Below are positions 9,447 through 19,493 of a stretch of 64,000 nt of DNA, piece after piece. Origin of the DNA: Brevundimonas sp. (GTDB taxonomy: Bacteria > Pseudomonadota > Alphaproteobacteria > Caulobacterales > Caulobacteraceae). Location of the stretch: contig NZ_JAUSOE010000036.1 in assembly GCF_030656255.1 (NCBI RefSeq), positions 1-64,000 on the forward strand, in the 5' to 3' direction. The position numbers were made by a program, and so were the translations under genes. Each line of letters starts with the position of its first letter. The stretch's first letter is position 1. The notes under the pieces were generated by a model. That model did no database searches. It was not told the DNA's origin and saw only the letters and a program-made list of their open reading frames with translations.

Positions 9447-11675
9447 CTATTCCTGCGCCGGCGCATCCATCAGCCGCCGCGACAGGTAGGTGTATTCCAG
9501 CGCCAACCGCCGCGCGGTCTCGCGCAGGTTCGCCCCCGCCGCATGGCCGCCGTCGGTGTTCTCGTAGAACAGGACCGGATAGCCCAGTTCCTCCAGGCGC
9601 GCCGCCGCCTTCCTGGCATGACCCGGATGGACCCGGTCGTCCTTGGTCGAGGTGTGGATGAAGACCTCCGGATAGGGCTGACCCGCCCGCAGGTTCTGAT
9701 AGGGCGAATAGGCCTGGATCCAGGCGCGTTCTTCCGAAACGTCCGGATTGCCGTATTCCCCGATCCACGAGGCGCCGGCCAGCAGCTTGTGGAAGCGCAG
9801 CATGTCGAACAGGGGCACCTGGATGACGGCCGCGTTGATCAGATCGGGCCGCTGGGTCAGCATCGCCCCCATGAACAGGCCGCCCTGTGAGCCGCCCATG
9901 ATCCCGAGCTTCGGCTGGCTGGTGATGTTGCGCGCAATCAGGTCCAGGGCCACGGCCTGGAAATCCTCGTGCGCCCGCTGGCGGTTCTGTTGCAGGGCCG
10001 CCTCGTGCCAGCGCGGACCGAACTCGCCGCCGCCGCGCGTATTGGCGATGACATAGACCCCGCCCCGCTCCAGCCACAGCTTGCCGACCGTGGCCGAATA
10101 GCCGGGCAGCAGCGAGCTTTCGAACCCGCCATAGCCGTACAGCAGGGTCGGGTTCGACCCGTCCAGCGGCATGTCGGCCTTATGAACCACGAAATAGGGG
10201 ATCATGGTCCCGTCGGCCGACCGGGCCTCGTGCTGATCCACCGTCATGCCCGTCGCATCGAACTTGGCCGGCATCGACTTGACCTGATCCACCGCTCCGG
10301 TCGCCGCATCGGCCAGCCACAGGCTGGACGGGTTCAGATAGCCGGTGACGCTGACGAAGACCTTGTCGTCGGTCTCGGAGGCCGAGCCGACGCCGACCGA
10401 GACGTTCTGCGGCAGGTCCAGGGTCGTATGGGTCCATTCCGTCTCTCCGGGCCGGTAGATCCGCACCGAACCGCGCACATTGTCGTACAGGGCGACGACC
10501 AGGGTGTTGCGCGTGGCGTTGACGCCCTCGACCGCCTGACGCTCGGTCGGGCGCAGCACCAGGACCGCGGGCGTGGCCTGGTCTTCCAGCCAGGCGTCCA
10601 GCGGCCAGGCGATCAGGTCGCCGCTCTTGAAATCCTGGCCCGACGGCGCGGTCCAGTCCTGTTTCAGCGACACCACCAGCTTGCCGGCGACCAGTCCGGT
10701 GATGTCCGACTTGGCCGGCAGGGCCAGTTTCACCACCGCCCCGTCGTCGGTCACGCGATAGGTCTCGGACGAGTAGAAGTCGATCGACCGGTTGATCAGG
10801 GTCGCCTTCAGCACTCCGTCGGCGTCGCGCAGCGTATAGCCGGACACCGAGACGTCGGTCGGTTCGCCCATGAACAGGACATCGGCCTGATCCAGCGACT
10901 GGCCGCGCGTCATCCGCTTCACCACCATCGGATAGCCCGAGTTGGTCAGGGTGCCGACGCCGAAATCACGCGCGATCAGCAGGGTGTCCTTGTTCAGCCA
11001 GGTCGCCCCGCCCTTGGATTCCGGCAGGACGAAGCCGCCCTCCACAAAGCTGCGGGTCACGCTGTCGAACTCGCGCAGGGTCACGGCGTCCTTGCCGCCG
11101 TTCGACAGGCTGATCAGGCAGTAGCGTTCTTCGGGGGCCAGGCAGGTCGAGCCCTTGTAGACCCAGTTGGCGCTCTCGGCCTCGGCCAGTGCGTCGATGT
11201 CGAGCACCGTCTCCCACTGGGGCTCGGCGGTCTTGTAGGAGTCCAGCGTCGTGCGGCGCCAGACGCCGCGCACATGCTCGGCGTCCTGCCAGAAATTGTC
11301 GATATGGCCGTCATGGGTGAAGCCAGGCGCGGGGATCCGGTCACGCGCCTGGACGATTTCGAGCGCCTGCTGGTGCAGGGGCTCATACCGGGGGTCGCCC
11401 TGCAGCACGCCCAGGGAATGGGTGTTGTGGTCCTTGACCCAGGCCATGGCCCGCTCGCCCTCGACGTCCTCCAGCCAGACATAGGGGTCGGCCGCCTCGC
11501 TGGTGGCGAAACCGGAGCCAGGGACCGGGGTGGAGGCGGGAGCGGTTTGGGCCATGGATATCGACGTCAGGCTGGTGGAGGCGAGAAGAGCCGCGAGCAC
11601 GGCGGCGGATGAGCGGATCATGAACAGTCCCCGGAATGAAGCCCGGCACCTTAGCGGCGACCCGCCTCGCGGCAA
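9447..11675 (-). CDS. Prolyl oligopeptidase family serine peptidase (S9), secreted; true start probably internal (MIRSSAAVLAALLAS)
   Basis: GGSQGGLFMGAMLTQRPDLINAAV, YGYGGFESSLLPGY, GGHAAGANLRE; paralogous to the neighbouring ORF 7062..9293. Confidence 0.9.
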   Translation of the reverse strand: MPRGGSPLRCRASFRGLFMIRSSAAVLAALLASTSLTSISMAQTAPASTPVPGSGFATSEAADPYVWLEDVEGERAMAWVKDHNTHSLGVLQGDPRYEPLHQQALEIVQARDRIPAPGFTHDGHIDNFWQDAEHVRGVWRRTTLDSYKTAEPQWETVLDIDALAEAESANWVYKGSTCLAPEERYCLISLSNGGKDAVTLREFDSVTRSFVEGGFVLPESKGGATWLNKDTLLIARDFGVGTLTNSGYPMVVKRMTRGQSLDQADVLFMGEPTDVSVSGYTLRDADGVLKATLINRSIDFYSSETYRVTDDGAVVKLALPAKSDITGLVAGKLVVSLKQDWTAPSGQDFKSGDLIAWPLDAWLEDQATPAVLVLRPTERQAVEGVNATRNTLVVALYDNVRGSVRIYRPGETEWTHTTLDLPQNVSVGVGSASETDDKVFVSVTGYLNPSSLWLADAATGAVDQVKSMPAKFDATGMTVDQHEARSADGTMIPYFVVHKADMPLDGSNPTLLYGYGGFESSLLPGYSATVGKLWLERGGVYVIANTRGGGEFGPRWHEAALQQNRQRAHEDFQAVALDLIARNITSQPKLGIMGGSQGGLFMGAMLTQRPDLINAAVIQVPLFDMLRFHKLLAGASWIGEYGNPDVSEERAWIQAYSPYQNLRAGQPYPEVFIHTSTKDDRVHPGHARKAAARLEELGYPVLFYENTDGGHAAGANLRETARRLALEYTYLSRRLMDAPAQE

Positions 11676-11713
11676 GGCGGCCGAGCCGATCCTTACGCTT
11701 TTGTCATGTCCGA

Positions 11714-12523
11714 TCAGTCCTCGTCGGGAATACAGAGCAGGTTCCCGCAGGCCTTGCAGTGGACGGCGTCCGGATCATGCGTCTGAAGGCCGCAGCGGTC
11801 GCAGGGGAAGCGCACCTTGTGCGGCTTGATCAGGGCCTGAGCCAGACGCAGGAACAGGGTGATGCCCACCAGCATGATGGCGATGGACAGCAGCCGGCCC
11901 GCCGATCCCGGCAGGGTGACGTCCCCGAACCCCGTCGTCGTCAGGGTCGCCACGGTGAAATACAGGGCGTCGACATAGCCGTTGATCCCGTCGTGTCCCC
12001 GGAAGGTCGCATAGACGAAGCCGGTCACGACGAAGACGAAAGTCACCAGCCCTGACAAGGCCCGCACGATCGCCTCGACCCGCGTGTCGTCGAACTTGGC
12101 GCCGATGGTGCGCCAGAAGAAGTCCGAGTTCAGCAGGGTCCACAGCCGCAGCATCCGCAAGAAACCCAGGTTGAATAGCCAGATCGGGAACAGCAGGGTG
12201 GCCAGGATAAACAGATCCAGCCAGACGATCGGCCGTTTCAGCCAGTCCCGGATGTCCGAATAGGCATAGGCCCGGGCCGCCAGATCCGCCGCCAATATGG
12301 CCGCGATCAGATAGTCGAGCACATAGAAGGCGACCCCCATATTCTTCAGAATGGGCGAAGCCAGGAAAAAGGCGATGATGGCGAAATCGACCGTGATCAC
12401 CATCAGCCGGAACCGCACCGCCGGCGGCTGGCTTCCATGGTATAGATAGCGCAGCCGGGCCCTCAGTCTCAGGCCGCTGGTCTTGTCGGCCGGGACTGTC
12501 GGCTCAGATTCCGTTTGAGACAC
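11714..12523 (-). CDS. Potassium/voltage-gated ion channel family protein with C-terminal zinc-ribbon-like motif
   Basis: Multiple TM segments, selectivity-filter-like TVATLTTTGFGDVTLPG, C-terminal CDRCGLQTHDPDAVHCKACGNLLC. Confidence 0.85.
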   Translation of the reverse strand: MSQTESEPTVPADKTSGLRLRARLRYLYHGSQPPAVRFRLMVITVDFAIIAFFLASPILKNMGVAFYVLDYLIAAILAADLAARAYAYSDIRDWLKRPIVWLDLFILATLLFPIWLFNLGFLRMLRLWTLLNSDFFWRTIGAKFDDTRVEAIVRALSGLVTFVFVVTGFVYATFRGHDGINGYVDALYFTVATLTTTGFGDVTLPGSAGRLLSIAIMLVGITLFLRLAQALIKPHKVRFPCDRCGLQTHDPDAVHCKACGNLLCIPDED

Positions 12524-12666
12524 TCTGTATTCCGCTTATTCCGGCGGGGCCGGATCCTGGGGGAGCCGCCACTCAATCGTTTACGGCCTCAACTGTCCAA
12601 CGGTTCCGGACGGCAAGGGGCGATACGGCCGTTTCGCCGCACGGCCGGCTGGCCTATATCCCCGAC

Positions 12667-13497
12667 ATGACCCGTCCCTTCGTCAAGATGAACGGCGCCG
12701 GCAACGACTTCGTCGTGGTCGATGCGCTGGAACAGCCGTTCCGTCCGAGCGAGGACCAGATTCGCGCCCTGGCCGACCGCGCCTCGGGCGAGGGTTTCGA
12801 CCAGCTGATCGCCATCGAGCCGTCCGATACGGCCGAGGCCTTCATGCGGGTGTGGAACGCCGACGGCTCCATGGTCGAGACCTGCGGCAACGCTCTGCGC
12901 TGCGTCGGCTGGCTGCTGATGGAAGCGGGCGGCGGAGACAAGGTGACGATCGACACCGCCGCCGGACCAACCACCGCCACGCGCGCTGGCGACCACCAGG
13001 TCACGGTCGACATGGGCAAGCCCCGGCTGGACTGGACCCAGGTGCCCCTGGCCGAGGAGATGGACACCCGCGGGATCGAGCTTCAGGTCGGCCCCATCGA
13101 CGCCCCTCTGCTGCACACGCCCGGCGCCGTCTCCATGGGCAATCCGCACGTCGTCTTCTTCACCGACCGCCAGGACGACGGCTTCGTCACCGGCTCGGGC
13201 TCGCTAATCGAACATCACCCGCTCTTTCCCGAGGGTGTGAACGTCGGTTTCGCCCATGTGCTGGACCGCGACCACATCCGCCTGCGGGTCTGGGAACGGG
13301 GCGCGGGCCTGACCAAGGCCTGCGGCACCGGCGCCTGCGCGGCCCAGGTCGCGGCGGCCCGGCGAGGCCTGACGGACCGCAAGGCCACCGTCGTCGTTGA
13401 TGGTGGCGAACTGGTCATCGATTGGGATGCGGCGACCGACCATGTCCTGATGACCGGCCCGGTCGAGATCGAACGCACGGGCGCGCTGACCTTCTAG
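12667..13497 (+). CDS. dapF: Diaminopimelate epimerase
   Basis: MNGAGNDFVVVDA, ADGSMVETCGNALRCVG, KACGTGACAAQVAA. Confidence 0.95.
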   Translation: MTRPFVKMNGAGNDFVVVDALEQPFRPSEDQIRALADRASGEGFDQLIAIEPSDTAEAFMRVWNADGSMVETCGNALRCVGWLLMEAGGGDKVTIDTAAGPTTATRAGDHQVTVDMGKPRLDWTQVPLAEEMDTRGIELQVGPIDAPLLHTPGAVSMGNPHVVFFTDRQDDGFVTGSGSLIEHHPLFPEGVNVGFAHVLDRDHIRLRVWERGAGLTKACGTGACAAQVAAARRGLTDRKATVVVDGGELVIDWDAATDHVLMTGPVEIERTGALTF

Positions 13498-13639
13498 GCG
13501 ATTTAGCTGGTTGACGCTGACGCGAACGGAAGCTTCGGAACAGGTCCGTACGCCTTACGGAGCGTCAAGGCTTGGCGTGGCCCTTCCCACACTCTAGGAC
13601 ACGAACGGTTACAGCCCCGCCGACGCCCTGGACCTTCCG

Positions 13640-15997
13640 ATGCCTGATCAAACCGAAAAACAGACCTTCTCCGACCAGGAAGCGCTGGACTTCCACAGCA
13701 TCCCGACGCCGGGCAAGATCTCCATGGCGCCGACCAAGCCGATGGCGACCCAGCGCGATCTGTCCTTGGCCTATTCGCCGGGCGTGGCCGTGCCGGTCCT
13801 GGCCATCGCCGCCGATGCGGACAAGGCCTACGACTATACGGCCAAGGGCAATCTGGTCGCGGTCATCTCGAACGGCACCGCCATCCTGGGCCTGGGCAAT
13901 CTGGGCCATATGGCCTCCAAGCCGGTGATGGAAGGCAAGTCGGTCCTGTTCAAACGGTTCGCCGACGTCGACAGCTTCGACGTCGAGGTCAAGACCACGG
14001 ACCCGGACGAATTCATCACCGTCGTCAAGAACATCGGCGACACCTGGGGCGGGATCAATCTGGAGGACATCAAGTCCCCCGAATGCTTCGTCATCGAGAG
14101 CGAACTTCAGGACCTGCTGGATATCCCCGTCTTCCATGACGACCAGCACGGCACGGCCATCATCTCGACCGCCGGCCTGATCAACGCCTGCCACGTCGCC
14201 GGAAAACGGCTGGACGAGGTCAAGGTGGTCCTTTCGGGCGCCGGCGCGGCCGGCCTGTCCTCGATCGCCCTGATGAAGGCCGCCGGGGTCAAGGCCGAGA
14301 ACACCGTCATCTGCGACAGGGACGGCGTCGTCTATCAGGGCCGCGAACACGGCATGGACCAGTGGAAGGCCGCTCACGCCACCGACACCCCCTTGCGCAC
14401 CATGGCCGAGGCCATGGTCGGGGCCGATGTCGTCCTAGGCCTGTCGGCGAAGGGCGCGATCACCAAGGAGATGGTGGCCTCCATGGCCCCCAATCCGATC
14501 ATCTTCGCCATGGCCAACCCCGATCCCGAGATCACGCCGGAAGACGTCAAGTCGGTGCGGTCCGACGCCATCATCGCCACCGGCCGCTCGGACTATGTGA
14601 ACCAGGTCAACAACGTCCTGGCCTTCCCCTATCTGTTCCGGGGCGCCCTGGACGTGCGGGCGCGGCGGGTGAACCACGAGATGAAGGTCGCCTGCGCCCA
14701 GGCCCTGGCAGCCCTGGCCCGCGAGGACGTGCCGGATGAGGTCGCCGCCGCCTATCGCGGCCGCAAGCTGAAATTCGGCCCGGACTACATCATTCCAACC
14801 CCGTTCGACCCGCGCCTGATCTGGTACATCCCGCCCTTCATCGCCCAGGCGGCCATGGATACCGGCGTGGCCCGGGTCCAGATCGAGGACATGGACGTCT
14901 ATCGCAACGCCCTGCGCTCGCGCGTCGATCCGTCCGCCGCCCTGATGCAGAAGATCAGCTCGGCCGTGCGTGGCGGACCGAACAAGCGGGTCGTCTTCGC
15001 CGAGGGTGAAGAACTGGCCGTGATCCGCGCCGCCTGGGGCTTCAAACAGGCCGATCTGGGCACGCCGATCCTGGTCGGCCGCGAGGATCTGATCCGCCAG
15101 AACGCCGCAGAGGCCGGTCTGAACTTCGACGACCTGGGCATCGAGATCACCAACGCTCGCGTCTCCGAACACAATGTCGAGGACACCGACTGGCTGTACG
15201 AAAAGCTGCAGCGCCGGGGCTATCTGCGCCGCGATGTGGCGCGGATGATCAATCAGGACCGCAACTATTTCGCCGCCACCCTGGTCGCCAAGGGCCGGGC
15301 CGACGCCATGGTCGCGGGCGTGACCCGCAACTTCAACATGGCCCTGAAGGAAGTCCAGCGGGTGCTGGACGTCGAGGACACCCTGATCGGCCTGTCGATC
15401 CTGCTGGCCAAGGGCCGGACCCTGTTCGTCGCCGACACCTCCATTCACGAACTGCCGGACGCGGCGGATCTGGCCGACATCGCCGTCAAGGCGGCCGAGA
15501 CCGTTCGCCGACTGGGCCGCAACCCGCGCGTCGCCTTCCTAAGCTATTCCACCTTCGGCAATCCTCCGGGCGACCGGGCCGAAAAGGTGCGCGAGGCCAT
15601 CCGCATCCTGGACAAGAAGGGCGTCGACTTCGAATACGAAGGCGAAATGCCGCCCGAGGTCGCCCTGGATCCGGCGGGCCACCCCGCCTACGCCTTCAAC
15701 CGCCTGACCAAGCCCGCCAACGTCCTGGTCATGCCGGCGATTCATTCAGCCGCCATCTCGACCAAACTGGTTCAGGCTCTGGGCGGCGCCACGGTCATCG
15801 GCCCGCTGTTGGTGGGCCTGGAGAAGCCGGTGCAGATCGTCTCCCTGGGCGCCTCGGTCAGCGAGATCATCACCGCCGCCACCTTCGCCGCCTATGACGC
15901 CGGTCCCGCCTTCCAGGGATCGGGCCTCACCTCGGCCCCGCGCCCGCCCGCAGCAGCGGTCGAGAAGACCACCACTGCGGTGCCTCCCACCGTCTAA
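13640..15997 (+). CDS. maeB: NADP-dependent malic enzyme (malic domain plus phosphotransacetylase-like C-terminal domain)
   Basis: SPGVAVPVLAIAADADKAYDYT, NIGDTWGGINLEDI, FHDDQHGTAI; C-terminal PTA-like domain. Confidence 0.92.
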   Translation: MPDQTEKQTFSDQEALDFHSIPTPGKISMAPTKPMATQRDLSLAYSPGVAVPVLAIAADADKAYDYTAKGNLVAVISNGTAILGLGNLGHMASKPVMEGKSVLFKRFADVDSFDVEVKTTDPDEFITVVKNIGDTWGGINLEDIKSPECFVIESELQDLLDIPVFHDDQHGTAIISTAGLINACHVAGKRLDEVKVVLSGAGAAGLSSIALMKAAGVKAENTVICDRDGVVYQGREHGMDQWKAAHATDTPLRTMAEAMVGADVVLGLSAKGAITKEMVASMAPNPIIFAMANPDPEITPEDVKSVRSDAIIATGRSDYVNQVNNVLAFPYLFRGALDVRARRVNHEMKVACAQALAALAREDVPDEVAAAYRGRKLKFGPDYIIPTPFDPRLIWYIPPFIAQAAMDTGVARVQIEDMDVYRNALRSRVDPSAALMQKISSAVRGGPNKRVVFAEGEELAVIRAAWGFKQADLGTPILVGREDLIRQNAAEAGLNFDDLGIEITNARVSEHNVEDTDWLYEKLQRRGYLRRDVARMINQDRNYFAATLVAKGRADAMVAGVTRNFNMALKEVQRVLDVEDTLIGLSILLAKGRTLFVADTSIHELPDAADLADIAVKAAETVRRLGRNPRVAFLSYSTFGNPPGDRAEKVREAIRILDKKGVDFEYEGEMPPEVALDPAGHPAYAFNRLTKPANVLVMPAIHSAAISTKLVQALGGATVIGPLLVGLEKPVQIVSLGASVSEIITAATFAAYDAGPAFQGSGLTSAPRPPAAAVEKTTTAVPPTV

Positions 15998-15999
15998 TC

Positions 16000-16872
16000 A
16001 TGAGCGAACCCGGCCCCTTCCCGCCCACCGCCCCCCCGCCCCGGCGGGTGGAGCCGGGTCTCTATCTGGTGGCGACGCCGATCGGGAACCTGCGCGACAT
16101 GACGCTCAGGGCCCTGGACGTCCTGGCCGCCGCCGACCTGGTCCTGGCCGAGGACACCCGCGTCACCGCCAAGCTGCTGACCGCCTATGGGCTGAAGGCC
16201 AAGCTGGAGCGATGCGACGACCACGCCTCGAGCCGCGCCGCCGAACTGGCCATCGAACGGCTGAGGAACGGCGAGGTCGTGGCCCTGGTGTCCGACGCCG
16301 GCACGCCGTTGGTGTCTGATCCCGGCTTCGTCGTGGCCCGTGCGGTGATCGCCGAGGGCCTGCCAGTCCACCCGATCCCCGGTCCGTCTAGCCTGCTGGC
16401 CGCCCTGTGCATCGCCGGCCTGCCCGCCGACCGGGTCCTGTTCGCCGGTTTCCTGCCGCCCAAGACCGCCGGCCGCAAATCGATGCTGGAAGACCTGAAA
16501 AGCCAGCGCCAGACCCTGGTCTTCTTCGAGAGCGGGCCGCGTCTGCGCGACAGTCTGACGGACATGGCCGCCGTCCTGGGTCCGCGCCCCGCCGCCGTGG
16601 CCCGCGAACTGACGAAACTGTTTGAGGAATGCGTGCGCGGCTCGCTCGACGAACTGGCGGTTCATCCCAAGCTCGACGGTCCCAAGGGCGAGATCGTCGT
16701 GGTCGTCGGTCCCGGCGAAGCCGAGGTGGCCTCGGCGGCCGATGCGGATGCGGCTCTGGCCGAGGCCCTGACCCGGCTGGCGCCCGGCGAAGCGGCGTCC
16801 GAGGTGTCGCGCGCGCTGGATCTGCCGCGCAAGCCTCTGTACCGCCGGGCTCTGGAGCTTCAGGGCAAGTGA
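16000..16872 (+). CDS. rsmI: 16S rRNA (cytidine-2'-O)-methyltransferase
   Basis: GLYLVATPIGNLRDMTLRALDVL, EDTRVTAKLL, VSDAGTPLVSDPGF, PIPGPSSLLAAL. Confidence 0.94.
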   Translation: MSEPGPFPPTAPPPRRVEPGLYLVATPIGNLRDMTLRALDVLAAADLVLAEDTRVTAKLLTAYGLKAKLERCDDHASSRAAELAIERLRNGEVVALVSDAGTPLVSDPGFVVARAVIAEGLPVHPIPGPSSLLAALCIAGLPADRVLFAGFLPPKTAGRKSMLEDLKSQRQTLVFFESGPRLRDSLTDMAAVLGPRPAAVARELTKLFEECVRGSLDELAVHPKLDGPKGEIVVVVGPGEAEVASAADADAALAEALTRLAPGEAASEVSRALDLPRKPLYRRALELQGK

Positions 16873-17291
16873 GCCCCCGTCTGCCTCGCCCGACGCCGAT
16901 TCGTCGCCCCAAGGCGGCGTGGCGTCAGGCCAAGGGCGGCGCCGCTTTCAAGGCCGGCCACGCGGCGGAATGGATCGCCGCCCTGTGGCTGATGCTCAAA
17001 GGCTATCAGGTGCTGGGTTTCCGGCTGAAGACCCGCTCGGGCGAGATCGACCTGCTGGCCCGCCACGGCCGGATCTTGGCCGTGGTCGAGGTCAAGCGAC
17101 GCGCCACTCTGAACGCCGCCCTCCTTGCGCTGAAGCCGGCCCAGCATGATCGACTGGTCGCAGCGGGCGAAGCCGTCCGGCGCAATCGGCCGGCCCTGCA
17201 ACCTCTTGATTTGAGAATTGATATGGTGGCGCTGGCTCCCGGTCGGTTTCCACGTCATCTTCGCGGCGTCCAGAGACACGGCGGGGGCTGA
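16869..17291 (+). CDS. YraN family (UPF0102) endonuclease-like protein
   Basis: GTG start overlapping the rsmI stop; GHAAEWIAALWLMLKGYQVLGFRLKTRSGEIDLLARHGRILAVVEVKRR. Confidence 0.85.
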   Translation: MSPRLPRPTPIRRPKAAWRQAKGGAAFKAGHAAEWIAALWLMLKGYQVLGFRLKTRSGEIDLLARHGRILAVVEVKRRATLNAALLALKPAQHDRLVAAGEAVRRNRPALQPLDLRIDMVALAPGRFPRHLRGVQRHGGG

Positions 17292-17300
17292 AAGGATCGC

Positions 17301-18116
17301 ATGACGCGGGAGAAGGCCGAGGCCATCCTGACGTCGGCCGGAGCGGCCGGCGACGACGGCTTCCCTCTGCTGGAGGCGGCGATCGCCTGCGCCATCCATG
17401 ACGACCCGTTGCGCGACGCCGAGCCCGTCCGCACCCTGGCCCACAGCGCCTGCGAACGGCTGAAGGAGCGGATCGGCGCAGAAGGCCCCGACGACGCCCT
17501 GTCCGAGACCATGGCGGCCGATCTGCGGCTGAACGGCGACCTGCTGCACTACGACCATCCCGACAATACCGACATCATTGCGGTGGCCGAGCGTCGGCGC
17601 GGTCTGTCGGCGGCGCTTGCGGTCTTTTATCTGCACGCGGCCAAGGCGGCGGGACTCAAGGCGGCCGGCGTCGATTTTCCGGGCCATTTTCTGGTGCGGG
17701 TCGAGACCGGCGAAGGGCCCGTGGCCCTGGACCCCTTCAGTCAGGGGCGGCTGGTCATGCCCAGCGAACTAACCCGGCGCGCCCTGCGAGCCGGCTTGAC
17801 GCCGCATGTCGCCGACCGTCTGGACATACTGATGGCGCCGGTGACCGACCGCCAGACCCTGATCCGGCTGCAGAACATGCTGTTCAGCCGCGCCATCCAC
17901 AGCCGCGACTATGACGCCGCCGAGCGTTCAGCCCTACGCCGCGCCCTATTGGACCCTGACGACCACCGGCCCTGGCTGGACGTCGCCGCCGCGCGCGAGA
18001 AACAGGGCGCCCTGACCGGCTCGCTCCAGGCCCTGTCGCGCGCCCACGGTCTGGACGGTGTCGAGGAGGCGCGGCGCAGTTCGACCTTCGAACGCGTGCG
18101 GCTGCAACTGAACTAG
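17301..18116 (+). CDS. Transglutaminase-like / SirB1 family protein
   Basis: NTDIIAVAERRRGLSAALAVFYLHAAKAAGLKAAGVDFPGHFLVRV. Confidence 0.8.
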   Translation: MTREKAEAILTSAGAAGDDGFPLLEAAIACAIHDDPLRDAEPVRTLAHSACERLKERIGAEGPDDALSETMAADLRLNGDLLHYDHPDNTDIIAVAERRRGLSAALAVFYLHAAKAAGLKAAGVDFPGHFLVRVETGEGPVALDPFSQGRLVMPSELTRRALRAGLTPHVADRLDILMAPVTDRQTLIRLQNMLFSRAIHSRDYDAAERSALRRALLDPDDHRPWLDVAAAREKQGALTGSLQALSRAHGLDGVEEARRSSTFERVRLQLN

Positions 18117-19366
18117 ACCACCTCGCCGCGCAGCAGCTTCGGCAAATCCCCGGTCGCCCCGCCGGCCTCCTGCATGAAGGCCCGGCGCAAGGGTCCGATA
18201 CGGTTCACCGCCGCCATGCCGAGGTCGCGCGCGATCCGCACAGCGGCGATGTCGTTGGAGAACAGCCGCACGAAGGCGTCGAACCCCGCCGCCAGGACCG
18301 CCGTGTCGAACCGGCGCCAGCGGGCGTAGCGTTCCAGAACCGTCTCGGCGCCCAAGTCTTCGCCCAGACGCGCGGCCTCGGCCAGCACCTCCGCCAGGGC
18401 GGCGGCGTCCTTCAGCCCCATGTTCAGGCCCTGACCCGCCACCGGATGCACGCCGTGAGCCGCGTCGCCCATCAGGGCGATGCGCGGCGCGATCAGTTTT
18501 TCGGCCAGGCTGAGCGACAGCGGATAGACGAAACGCGGCCCCTCGACCGTCACATCCTGCAGGAAATCGCCGAACCGTCGCATCAGATGGGACTGGAAGG
18601 CCGCATCGGACGCGTCGCGCAACGCCTCGGCCCGGCGTGTGGTCTCGGTCCAGACCAGGCTGGCGCGCTGGTCCGTCAGCGGCAGTATCGCAAAGGGGCC
18701 GCTGGGCAGGAAATATTCATGGGCGACATTGCCGTGGTCGCGGCCCAGCCGCACCGTGGCCACTACGCCGCTCTGACCGTAACTCCAGCCGACCGTCTCG
18801 ATCCCAGCGGCGCGCCGCACGGTCGAACCCCGGCCTTCCGCCCCCACCACCAGAGGCGCGATCAGGGTCGCGCCGTCCGCCAGGGTCACGGTCGCCTTGC
18901 CGGCGTCGGTTTCGACCCGGACGACCGAGGCCGGCGCCCGCACCTCGATCCCCGCCGCCGTCACCGCCTCTGCCAGGGCCACGCGGATGCGGCGGTTCTC
19001 GACCATATAGCCCAGGGGCTCGCCCCCGGTGCGGCCGCCGATCTCGTCGGCGTCGAACCGCAGGAAGGCCGGCGAGGCCGACCGGCTGGCCGCGCCCGGC
19101 CGACGGCCGTCGGTCACCAGGATATGGTCCATCCGGCAGGCGTGGGGTCGCAGGGACTGGCCCAGACCCAGGACGTCCAGCATGCGGAAGGTCGAAAAGG
19201 CCACGGCCGTCGAACGGCCGTCGAAAGTCGGCGCCAGCTGGGCGCTGAACGGTTGCGGATCGACCAGGACCACCTTCAGCCCGGCCTGGGCCGCCGCCAG
19301 AGCGAACGCCGCCCCGCTCAACCCCGCCCCGGCGATGATGATGTCGTAGCGTTCGGTGTCTGCCAT
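18113..19366 (-). CDS. FAD-dependent monooxygenase, UbiH/UbiF/Coq6 family
   Basis: IIIAGAGLSGAAFALAAAQAGL, LMGDAAHGVHPVAGQGLNMGLKDA. Confidence 0.88.
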   Translation of the reverse strand: MADTERYDIIIAGAGLSGAAFALAAAQAGLKVVLVDPQPFSAQLAPTFDGRSTAVAFSTFRMLDVLGLGQSLRPHACRMDHILVTDGRRPGAASRSASPAFLRFDADEIGGRTGGEPLGYMVENRRIRVALAEAVTAAGIEVRAPASVVRVETDAGKATVTLADGATLIAPLVVGAEGRGSTVRRAAGIETVGWSYGQSGVVATVRLGRDHGNVAHEYFLPSGPFAILPLTDQRASLVWTETTRRAEALRDASDAAFQSHLMRRFGDFLQDVTVEGPRFVYPLSLSLAEKLIAPRIALMGDAAHGVHPVAGQGLNMGLKDAAALAEVLAEAARLGEDLGAETVLERYARWRRFDTAVLAAGFDAFVRLFSNDIAAVRIARDLGMAAVNRIGPLRRAFMQEAGGATGDLPKLLRGEVV

Positions 19367-19493
19367 GGCAGGCTTGTCGCGCCCGAAGACCGAAACGTCC
19401 AGACGGGAAATCGTCACAGCGCCGACGAGCCTTGACCGAGGTCAAGGCTTTCGCCCGGCGGCCGGCTCACGGGTGTCGGGGCAGGAGGCCCGG

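Noticed and set aside
9281-9466. Small ORFs translating as IPAKAET...WVSAFAGMSG
   Set aside because: Typical spurious translations of REP palindromes rather than genes.
9969-11612. 547-aa ORF antisense to the S9 peptidase
   Set aside because: Arg/His/Gln-rich shadow ORF with no family signature.
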